64,000 bases of DNA from CAVQSS01 sp963746605 (GTDB lineage: Bacteria; Desulfobacterota; RBG-13-43-22): contig CAVVCH010000045.1 in NCBI GenBank assembly GCA_963746605.1, positions 140,438 through 204,437 of the forward strand, in the 5' to 3' direction. The notes under the pieces were generated by a model. It ran no database searches. It saw only the letters and a list, made by a program, of their open reading frames with translations, and had not been told where the DNA came from. Below, piece by piece: positions 55,900 through 62,555 of the stretch (position 1 is the first letter of the stretch; each line of letters opens with the position of its first letter). Position numbers and translations under genes: made by a program.

Positions 55900-56045
55900 C
55901 CTTCTTTGTCATTCTGAAGAGCGGAGCGACTGAAGAATCCCTGGACAAGCCCTGAACTGAAAGACGAGATTCTTCGTGGAATTTACCCTGAGCCGAAAAA
56001 CGAGATCCTTCGTTTCACTCAGGATGACAATAAGGCGAAGGGCAT
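55900..56045. repeat. dispersed CTTCGC...CTGAGC repeat, short copy 3
   Basis: Contains TTTGTCATTCTGAAGAGCGG, GAAGAATCC, GATTCTTCGTGGAATTTACC, CTGAGCCGAAAAACGAGATC and CACTCAGGATGACAATAAGG, a diverged copy of the family at 2752 and 55382. Confidence 0.6.
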
Positions 56046-56098
56046 AGAATGATAACCTGACCTCTTATAAAACCCTTTCCCTGGTTCCCCCAAAAAAC

Positions 56099-56127
56099 TT
56101 GCTTTTTGGATCAAAAAAACCTATGTT
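56099..56127 (+). promoter_or_regulatory. possible sigma-70 promoter of the dehydratase gene
   Basis: TTGCTT (56099-56104) and TATGTT (56122-56127) with a 17-base spacer, 47 bases before the ATG. Boxes are moderate. Confidence 0.4.
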
Positions 56128-56174
56128 TTTTGTATGTTATGAACAATCAGGAAATGAAAGAAAGGATATAAGCC

Positions 56175-57650
56175 ATGAAAATCAAAACCGCGCAGGACTA
56201 TTTGAAAAGCCTTCGGGAACTGAATCACGTCGTTTACTATAAAGGGAAAAGGATCAAGGACGTCACCAAGCACCCGGCTACCTCGCCCCATGTTCGCTCG
56301 GCGGCCGTGACCTATTCCCTGGCCAACGATCCGAAATACCGGGACCTGGCCACGGCCACCTCCCACCTGACCGGGAAAACCATCAGCCGCTTTACCCATG
56401 TGCACCAGAATATGGAAGACCTGATTAAAAAGGTGAAGCTCCTCCGGGTGCTGGGACAAAAAACCGGCACCTGCTTTCAGCGTTGCGTGGGGTTGGATGG
56501 GATCAATGCCGTCTATTCCGTGACCTATGAAATCGACCAGAAATACGGCACCGACTATCTGGAACGGTTCAAAAAATGGCTGACCTACATCCAGGAGGAA
56601 AACCTGATGGTCGTGGGGGCCATGACCGATCCCAAGGGCGACCGCTCCAAAGGGCCGGCCGAACAGGTCGATCCGGATCAGTATCTCCATATCGTGGAGC
56701 GCAGGGAGGATGGGATCGTCCTCCGCGGCGCCAAGCTGCACATGACCGGCGGGGTCAACTCCCACGAGATCCTGGTCATGCCCACCACGGCCATGGATGA
56801 AAAGTCCAAAGACTACGCCGTGGTCTGCGCGGTTCCGGCCAATGCCCCGGGGGTGACCATGATTTTCGGCCGCCAGGCCAATGACGACCGGCGGGACAAG
56901 AAAGAACGGATCGATTCCGGAAAACCCACTTTTGCCGCCGTGGGGGGAGAAGCGGTGATTGCCTTTGAAGACGTCTTCGTCCCCTGGGACCGGGTTTTTA
57001 TGAACGGCGAAACCGATTTCACCAGCCTCCTGGTCTACCGCTTCGCCGCCCACCACCGGGCCAATTACGGGGCCTGCAAGACCGGCCTGATCGATGTGCT
57101 GACCGGCGCCGTGGCCTATCTGACCCAGATCCAGGGCACGGCCAAGGCCTCCCACGTCAAGGACAAGATCACCGAAATGATCCACCTGTCCGAGACCCTC
57201 TACAGCTCCTCCATCGCCTGCTCCGCCGAAGGGAAACCCACGCCCTCCGGGGCCTTCCTGGTGGACACCATGCTGGCCAACGTCTGCAAGCAGAATGTGA
57301 CCCGCTTCCACTTTGAAGTGGCCCGCCTGGCGGCCGACCTGGCCGGCGGATTTCTGGCCACCCTGCCCAGCGAATACGACCTGCGCAGCGAGGACGTGGG
57401 TCACCTGGTGAAGAAATACTTTTCCGGAGTGGCCAATATCCCCACCGAAGACCGCATCAAGATCGGCCGCCTGATCGAGGCCATGACCGGCGGCACGGCC
57501 CTGGTGGAGTCCATGCACGGCGCCGGCTCCCCCCAGGCCCAGCGGGTGATGATCCTCCGGGAAGGAGACCTGGAAAAGAAGGTTAAACTGGCCAAAGCCC
57601 TGGCCGGGATCCCGCCGACTCGGGCCAAGAAGGCGGAAGCCCGCGTTTAA
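56175..57650 (+). CDS. abfD: 4-hydroxybutyryl-CoA dehydratase/vinylacetyl-CoA isomerase
   Basis: 491 residues, full length. The four [4Fe-4S] ligands known from the Clostridium aminobutyricum enzyme (Cys99, Cys103, His292, Cys299) are all conserved here as Cys100 and Cys104 (CFQRC), His294 and Cys301 (HHRANYGAC). FAD-binding acyl-CoA-dehydrogenase-like domains surround them (KLHMTGGVNSHEIL, VPWDRVFMNGE). The enzyme dehydrates 4-hydroxybutyryl-CoA to crotonyl-CoA by a ketyl-radical mechanism and is oxygen-sensitive. The last about 230 bases recur at 58399 and the last 160 at 59279. Monocistronic, with its own possible promoter. Confidence 0.93.
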   Translation: MKIKTAQDYLKSLRELNHVVYYKGKRIKDVTKHPATSPHVRSAAVTYSLANDPKYRDLATATSHLTGKTISRFTHVHQNMEDLIKKVKLLRVLGQKTGTCFQRCVGLDGINAVYSVTYEIDQKYGTDYLERFKKWLTYIQEENLMVVGAMTDPKGDRSKGPAEQVDPDQYLHIVERREDGIVLRGAKLHMTGGVNSHEILVMPTTAMDEKSKDYAVVCAVPANAPGVTMIFGRQANDDRRDKKERIDSGKPTFAAVGGEAVIAFEDVFVPWDRVFMNGETDFTSLLVYRFAAHHRANYGACKTGLIDVLTGAVAYLTQIQGTAKASHVKDKITEMIHLSETLYSSSIACSAEGKPTPSGAFLVDTMLANVCKQNVTRFHFEVARLAADLAGGFLATLPSEYDLRSEDVGHLVKKYFSGVANIPTEDRIKIGRLIEAMTGGTALVESMHGAGSPQAQRVMILREGDLEKKVKLAKALAGIPPTRAKKAEARV

Positions 57651-57757
57651 GAAAGAGGGAAAGACCATCCGATGAATCCCCATCCTGGGCGTTATCCTTG
57701 TCGAAGAACCGAAACGATGGCCTTGAGTTGTGCAGACAAAGGATGTACACTTGAAAC

Positions 57758-58036
57758 ATGAAATATGAATGGGACCCACAGAAGAATGAGTGGCTGAAAG
57801 CAGAAAGGGGTATATCTTTCGAGAAGATAGTTTTTCATCTGGCCCGAGGCGACGTGTGGAAGCTTGCCGATCATCCCGACCAGGAGAACTACCCCGGGCA
57901 AAAGATATACTTCGTCATTGTGGAGGAATACATCTATCTTGTTCCTCACGTGGTTGAAAAAGACTACGTTTTCCTGAAGACGATTATTCCCAGCCGCAAG
58001 GCAACCAGGGCACATAAGAAGGAGCAGGAGGGTTAA
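57758..58036 (+). CDS. BrnT-like ribonuclease toxin
   Basis: 92 residues, MKYEWDPQKNEWLKAERGIS then FEKIVFHLARGDVW. The WDPxKNxxxxxxRGISFE start is typical of BrnT-type toxins (RelE fold). The family cleaves RNA and is neutralised by a DNA-binding partner. The antitoxin gene follows after 6 bases. More AT-rich than the neighbouring dehydratase gene. First cassette after abfD. Confidence 0.7.
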   Translation: MKYEWDPQKNEWLKAERGISFEKIVFHLARGDVWKLADHPDQENYPGQKIYFVIVEEYIYLVPHVVEKDYVFLKTIIPSRKATRAHKKEQEG

Positions 58037-58042
58037 CAAGAC

Positions 58043-58315
58043 ATGAAATACGACAAGGAAGAAAAGGCCATTGTTGATGCCTATGAGAAAGGGAAAATGA
58101 AACTTTCCACTCCCTCAAAAAAGGAGATTGAAGCGATAAAAGCGACGGCGAAAAAAACATTGATTAAGGACAAACGAATAACCATACGTCTTTACGACCA
58201 TGACTACCAAGGCATTCAAAAGAAAGCGTTGGAAATGGGTATACCCTATCAAACCCTCATTTCCGGCATAATCCATCGATACATTGAAGGAGAACTGACT
58301 TCAAAAACAGGATAA
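58043..58315 (+). CDS. CopG/BrnA-like antitoxin
   Basis: 90 residues. A Lys-rich N-terminal toxin-binding half and a C-terminal ribbon-helix-helix-like region (ITIRLYDHDYQGIQKKALEM GIPYQTLI), the usual ending of this antitoxin family. Follows the toxin gene by 6 bases and probably represses the pair. Low GC relative to flanking dehydratase sequences. Confidence 0.75.
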   Translation: MKYDKEEKAIVDAYEKGKMKLSTPSKKEIEAIKATAKKTLIKDKRITIRLYDHDYQGIQKKALEMGIPYQTLISGIIHRYIEGELTSKTG

Positions 58316-58395
58316 CCAATTAGGATTGGGACGATCCTGAAAGGTCGTTTTCCCGCCTCGGCGGGATTCAAGAGGCCCTGAGGGAATTCTACTAA
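58313..58395. repeat. copy 1 of a roughly 85-base spacer repeat
   Basis: GATAACCAATTAGGATTGGG followed by CGATCCTGAAAGGTCGTTT and TTCAAGAGGCC...GGGAATTCTACT resembles 62082-62170 (GATAACCAAATTAGGATTGA, CGATCCTGAAAAATCGTTT, TTCAAGAAGGCC). The two copies bracket most of the defence region. A CCCGCC/GGCGGG hairpin lies inside copy 1. Confidence 0.55.
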
Positions 58396-58398
58396 ATC

Positions 58399-58631
58399 AC
58401 TTTTCCGGAGTGGCGAACATCCCCACCGAAGACCGCATCAAGATCGGCCGCCTGATCGAGGCCATGACCGGCGGCACGGCCCTGGTGGAGTCCATGCACG
58501 GCGCCGGCTCCCCCCAGGCCCAGCGGGTGATGATCCTCCGGGAAGGAGACCTGGAAAAGAAGGTCAAACTGGCCAAAGCCCTGGCGGGGATCCCGCCGAC
58601 TCGGGCTAAGAAGGCGGAGGCCCGAGCTTAA
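58399..58631 (+). pseudogene. abfD 3'-end fragment, first extra copy
   Basis: Starting at CACTTTTCCGGAGTGGC, 233 bases match abfD 57418-57650 with eight single-base differences, seven of them silent in the abfD frame (for example GCC/GCG, AAT/AAC, GTT/GTC, GAA/GAG); the last changes the final residue from Val to Ala. Similarity continues about 30 bases beyond the stop codon. No start codon or N-terminal part: only the last about 77 codons are present. The silent pattern means the fragment came from a homologous abfD that diverged under selection, not from a recent local duplication. Confidence 0.9.
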
Positions 58632-58744
58632 GGGAGAGGAAAAGTCCAACCCGTAAATCCTTTCCCCCCTTCTTTCCTGAGCGGCTGAGGGGAAAATATT
58701 AATGAAAGGAATGAACAACGACCCTGGGTCCTAAGGATTACAAC

Positions 58745-59275
58745 ATGACCCCAAAACAATTTTTTGATTGGCAGACGTCCGGTGGCACAGACGATGTCAT
58801 GCGTCTGGTTGATTGTCTCGAACGAGCAGATCTTTCCTGGTGTGCGATTGGCGGCATCGCTGTTAATCATTGGGCGGCTGAAGCTATGGTCACCCAAGAT
58901 GTTGATTTCGTAGTGGCTGCGGAAAAGGTGGACCTGGCAACGAAACTCCTTGAGGAAGCCGGATTCAAAGCGGAACGTATTCCATGGTCAATCAATTTTC
59001 GGGGTCGTTCTAAGGTCGGTCTTCAGTTGAGCACGGAAGATTTTTACAAAGACTTCCCCAGTCGATCCGTTCCAGCGGATATACACGGAATTCTAATGCG
59101 GGTGGCGTCTCTAAACGACACCTTGCGCGGAAAAATCAAAGCCTGGCGGGATACGGAAAGAAGACAAAGCAAAAAGCTTAAAGACCTTGGGGACATTGCC
59201 CGTTTAGTAGAAAGTCACCCCCTCCTTTGGGAAAGGCTTGATTCAGATTTAAAAGAAATCATTCAGAAACAGTAA
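58745..59275 (+). CDS. nucleotidyltransferase-fold protein, AbiEii-like
   Basis: 176 residues. WCAIGGIAVNHWAAEAMVTQ DVDFVV gives the GG...D-x-D pattern of the polymerase-beta/MNT nucleotidyltransferase fold. C-terminal helices contain RQSKKLKDLGDIARLVE, common in AbiEii/MNT-type toxins and antitoxins. Normally such genes pair with a transcriptional regulator or HEPN partner; none is adjacent here. The gene lies alone between two abfD 3'-end fragments. Confidence 0.75.
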   Translation: MTPKQFFDWQTSGGTDDVMRLVDCLERADLSWCAIGGIAVNHWAAEAMVTQDVDFVVAAEKVDLATKLLEEAGFKAERIPWSINFRGRSKVGLQLSTEDFYKDFPSRSVPADIHGILMRVASLNDTLRGKIKAWRDTERRQSKKLKDLGDIARLVESHPLLWERLDSDLKEIIQKQ

Positions 59276-59278
59276 CAG

Positions 59279-59438
59279 CGGCACGGCCCTGGTGGAGTCC
59301 ATGCCCGGCGACGGATCCCCCCAGGCCCAGCGGGTTATGATCCTCCGGGAAGGAGACCTGGAAAAGAAGGTCAAACTGGCCAAAGCCCTGGCCGGGATAC
59401 CACCCACCCGGGCCAAGAAAGCTGAGGCCCGCGCTTAG
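59279..59438 (+). pseudogene. abfD 3'-end fragment, second extra copy
   Basis: 160 bases from CGGCACGGCCCTGGTGGAGT to a TAG match the last about 53 codons of abfD. Most differences are silent (GTG/GTT, ATC/ATA, CCG/CCA, ACT/ACC, GCG/GCT); His-to-Pro and Ala-to-Asp also occur. The homology again runs past the stop (AAAG...CTGATAAATCCCC). A C-run hairpin, CCCCCCCTTT/AAAGGGGGGG, follows at 59474-59496. The copy joins the nucleotidyltransferase stop at its left edge. Confidence 0.9.
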
Positions 59439-59598
59439 AAAAAAAAGAAAGGCTATCTGATAAATCCCCCCTACCCCCCCTTTCCCAAAGGGGGGGGGGA
59501 GAAAGAATAACCGAATAGAATGAACGCCCCGCTTTAATATCAATAAAGAGTTTTTCAACAGAAAGGGATTGATTCGGACTAACGGAGGCAATGACGCT

Positions 59599-60768
59599 AT
59601 GTATATTACGAGTCTGAAACTGAAAAACTGGCGTAATTTCCATGAGGCCGAGGTTCGTCTTACCCAGACCTCTTATATCATCGGTCCGAATGCTTCCGGG
59701 AAATCAAACCTCCTCGATGTGCTGAGGTTTCTCCGTGATGTATGCAAACCTGCCGGTGGCGGGGTTCAGAAGGCGGTTAAAGACCGGGGTGGGATTACCA
59801 AGCTCCGCTGTCTTCATGCCCGGCGCGATCCGGAGGTAAAAATCCAAGTCTCTTTTTCCGAACGTGTCGATGATCCACAATTCTCCTGGCGCTATGGGCT
59901 AGGATTCAAATCTGAAGGCAAGGGCGCCCAGCGTCTGATCGTTTCACACGAAGAGGTCTGGAAGGGCGATCAACGTATTCTTAGCCGTCCGGATGCAGAT
60001 GACCAGAAGGATAATCGACTGCTCACGGAAACCCATCTCGAACAGACCAGAGCCAGCGCTGATTTCAGGGAAATTGTAGACTATTTTAGCGGCATTACTT
60101 ATCTTCACCTGGTCCCCCAACTGCTTAAATATGGAGACAAGATCGGTGGGAACCGTCTTGAGGACGATCCTTTTGGCCAGGGATTCCTGGAGCGGGTGGC
60201 CAAGTGCCAGGAGAGGCCCCGTGTTGCGAGGTTGAAGAAGATAAATGAGGTCCTGTCAATTGCCGTTCCCCAGTTTAAGGAGCTACACTTTGCCAAGGAT
60301 AAGGTAACCGGCATGCCGCACCTTGAGGCACTTTATGAGCATCACCGCCCCAACGCAGGATGGCAGCGGGAAGATCAGTTCTCCGACGGAACCCTGCGGA
60401 TTCTGGGTATCCTGTGGTCTCTTCTGGAAGGCAATTCATTGCTTCTTATTGAAGAGCCTGAGCTTTCACTCCATCAAGCCGTGGTGGAGCAGTTGCCGGC
60501 CCTAATTGATCGTATTCAGCGCACCAGCAAGCAACAGCGGCGCCAGATTATTATAAGCTCCCACAGTGAAGCATTACTTAGTAATAAGGGGATCGATGCC
60601 CGAAGCGTTGTCGTATTGGAACCGAGTCACGAAGGAACGAAACCCCGTTCTGTGAATGAGGATGAAAGAAAAGGTCTTGATGCAGGGCTTTCGGTGGCAG
60701 AGGTGGTACTGCCCCAAACACGCCCGAAAAAAATCGAACAAATGGGACAGATGAGGCTCTGGGAATGA
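59599..60768 (+). CDS. OLD/RecF-like AAA ATPase of a two-gene defence module
   Basis: 389 residues from ATG 59599, preceded by AACGGAGG. N-terminal MYITSLKLKNWRNF is typical of SMC/OLD-like ATPases; Walker A GPNASGKSN, signature-like DGTLRILGILWSLLEG, Walker B SLLLIEEPELSLH and the His of IIISSHSEALL. It lacks a coiled coil long enough for an SMC and is close to the AAA15/21 group of defence ATPases. Its stop overlaps the next gene by 4 bases (ATGA). Confidence 0.85.
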   Translation: MYITSLKLKNWRNFHEAEVRLTQTSYIIGPNASGKSNLLDVLRFLRDVCKPAGGGVQKAVKDRGGITKLRCLHARRDPEVKIQVSFSERVDDPQFSWRYGLGFKSEGKGAQRLIVSHEEVWKGDQRILSRPDADDQKDNRLLTETHLEQTRASADFREIVDYFSGITYLHLVPQLLKYGDKIGGNRLEDDPFGQGFLERVAKCQERPRVARLKKINEVLSIAVPQFKELHFAKDKVTGMPHLEALYEHHRPNAGWQREDQFSDGTLRILGILWSLLEGNSLLLIEEPELSLHQAVVEQLPALIDRIQRTSKQQRRQIIISSHSEALLSNKGIDARSVVVLEPSHEGTKPRSVNEDERKGLDAGLSVAEVVLPQTRPKKIEQMGQMRLWE

Positions 60769-61376
60769 CGGGAGTCTACGTAGCCACGGAAGATGCCTTA
60801 AGTGAGGCCGTGGCCGAACGCCTTATACAGGAAGAGGACCACGACCTATACGTGACGGTGCGATTGGGCCGAAAGGGGAACGATTATCTTCGGAAGAACA
60901 TTTCGGCATTTATGAAAGTATCTCGATCCATCCCCGTTTTTCTCCTTACGGACCTTGATCGCATTAAATGCCCAGCGGCATTGATTCAGAAATGGTTCAG
61001 AGAGAAGGAAATGCCGAAGATAATGCTCTTCCGGGTAGCAGTGCGTGAGACCGAGGCTTGGTTACTTGCCGATTGCCAGGGATTTGCAGAGTTTTCCGGT
61101 GTGCCTCTTCACCAAATACCCAAGCACCCCGAATCACTTGATGATCCCAAAGAAGCCCTGCTCAACCTGGTGCGCCGTTACGGCAAGAAAACCGTCAAAG
61201 CCGATATTCTCCCCCCAAAAGGCTCCACAGCCAGGGTTGGACTCGTTTACAACCAGGCATTGTGCAGCTTTGTTCAAAAATCCTGGTCGCCGGATAGGGC
61301 GGAGAAGGCAGCCGAAAGCCTGAATCGCGCCCGCCGCCGCCTCCATGAGATGCGTCTCAGTCTGAAAGATGCTTAA
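60765..61376 (+). CDS. DUF4276/TOPRIM-like partner of the ATPase
   Basis: 203 residues. An early acidic motif VATEDALSEAVAERL and LLTDLDRIKCPA fit the E...DxD metal site of TOPRIM-like nucleases, followed by FRVAVRETEAWLLADCQG, typical of DUF4276. Translationally coupled to the ATPase. ATPase-TOPRIM pairs (split or fused) are known in anti-phage systems such as Gabija, PARIS and OLD; this DUF4276 form would be a relative. Cleavage of nucleic acid upon infection is inference. Confidence 0.8.
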   Translation: MTGVYVATEDALSEAVAERLIQEEDHDLYVTVRLGRKGNDYLRKNISAFMKVSRSIPVFLLTDLDRIKCPAALIQKWFREKEMPKIMLFRVAVRETEAWLLADCQGFAEFSGVPLHQIPKHPESLDDPKEALLNLVRRYGKKTVKADILPPKGSTARVGLVYNQALCSFVQKSWSPDRAEKAAESLNRARRRLHEMRLSLKDA

Positions 61377-61674
61377 GAAACCAGATAGAAAGGTAACAGT
61401 TTAGCCCTATCTTCCGGTGCTTTTGGAGGGGTCAACTCGAATTGCAGTACAGGTCCGCCTGGGCCGTCGCCGTGTTGGGGGTGAGGAGCGTTTACAGGAA
61501 TTGTCTCGAAAGGACGCCCTGTCTTCTGGCGGTTTGCACCAAACGGGGAAAGACGCTTTGGGTTTTTAGACCGTTTTCTGATCGGATTCTGAAACATATC
61601 TTGCGAAAGATCACCAGATGCCGAAGAGACTGTTCGGCATGATTATTAGAAGCAGATGACGGAAGGATGTATAG
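61377..61674. other. spacer without recognisable genes
   Basis: No convincing coding frame; short frames here look like chance. The stretch closes the ATPase/DUF4276 cassette. Confidence 0.5.
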
Positions 61675-61986
61675 ATGAAAACCGGTGTCCTGATGTCTAC
61701 TCTCTTGCTTGTGGTATTTGGATTATGTTCAACATGTGTCGCCGAAAACTGGCAACAGTTTTTTGTTAATCAAACCGGGTACGCTTTTTTCTTCGACAAA
61801 GACAGTATTGCTTACCCAGACAAGAATACCGTTCAAGTCTGGTACAAGTCCGGTTTCCCTACGGATGTAGCTGAAATCAAGGTATTGATAGAATGGCTTG
61901 AGTTGAGAGAGGTGGATTGCACTCGGCGTAGATCAAAACCCTTCAAGGCAGAGTGTTTTATGAAAACAAACCGATGGAAGTGTTGA
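61675..61986 (+). CDS. small exported protein, adhesin-E-like
   Basis: 103 residues with signal peptide MKTGVLMSTLLLVVFGL to about CVAEN. The mature part (NWQQFFVNQTGYAFFFDKDS IAY) with a W-x-x-F ... Y/F-x-D-x-x-S-I pattern and a C-terminal CxxR motif resembles the surface-adhesin E-like family of small periplasmic or surface proteins. AGGATG precedes the start. Function unknown. Confidence 0.6.
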   Translation: MKTGVLMSTLLLVVFGLCSTCVAENWQQFFVNQTGYAFFFDKDSIAYPDKNTVQVWYKSGFPTDVAEIKVLIEWLELREVDCTRRRSKPFKAECFMKTNRWKC

Positions 61987-62081
61987 GGGAATCATCATGG
62001 TCGTATTTGGAGCCAGGTCAACTCTATGACTCCTTTTACAAAACAGTTTGTTCACAGAGAAAACAGAGGAATAGCAGATAA

Positions 62082-62170
62082 CCAAATTAGGATTGAGGCG
62101 ATCCTGAAAAATCGTTTCGATCTGTTGTTCAAGAAGGCCGGAGGAAATTTTACTGATCTTTGTAAGGAAG
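62082..62170. repeat. copy 2 of the roughly 85-base spacer repeat
   Basis: Partner of 58313-58395. In this copy one frame reads NQIRIEAILKNRFDLLFKKA, so the pair may be remnants of the end of a common gene or of an element boundary. Confidence 0.5.
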
Positions 62171-62555
62171 GGGGTTGAACTGGCGATAGGGTCGGGCGGT
62201 TATGAGAAGACCCAAAAACCGGGAAAAGAATTGGCAATGTACCTTAAACCAGACTACACTACTTGATTCTTTGTTGCTCAATTAGGGAATCGGGGACCAT
62301 CGTCCTCAACCGCCGGCTCCTGAGTTTGGCATATTGGAAGAAGACGGTTGTTTTCCACTTTGATGGGCCTCGGCCTGCTTTTTTTCGCGAAGCTTGCCGA
62401 TAAGCCAATTTTCTGGTAAATTCCGGGAAAACCTCTCAATTTTATGTTAGGCGCACCAGCTTGGCGGTAAGACAAAAACCACCTGCCGGCACGCGGCCGG
62501 TGCCGAGGGCAAGAACCCCTTGCGCTTGGACTTCAACAATAGGTAGGACTTCTTA
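62171..62555. other. spacer before the methylase remnant
   Basis: No gene recognised. A short inverted GCCGGC/GCGGCCGG-type stretch occurs near 62485-62503. GC content rises in its last 100 bases toward the methylase gene. Confidence 0.45.

Noticed and set aside
56121..57779. A 552-codon open frame on the minus strand across abfD
   Set aside because: It is the antisense shadow of a GC-rich, well-conserved gene; its protein is Gly/His-rich without any domain, while the plus strand has all AbfD ligands.
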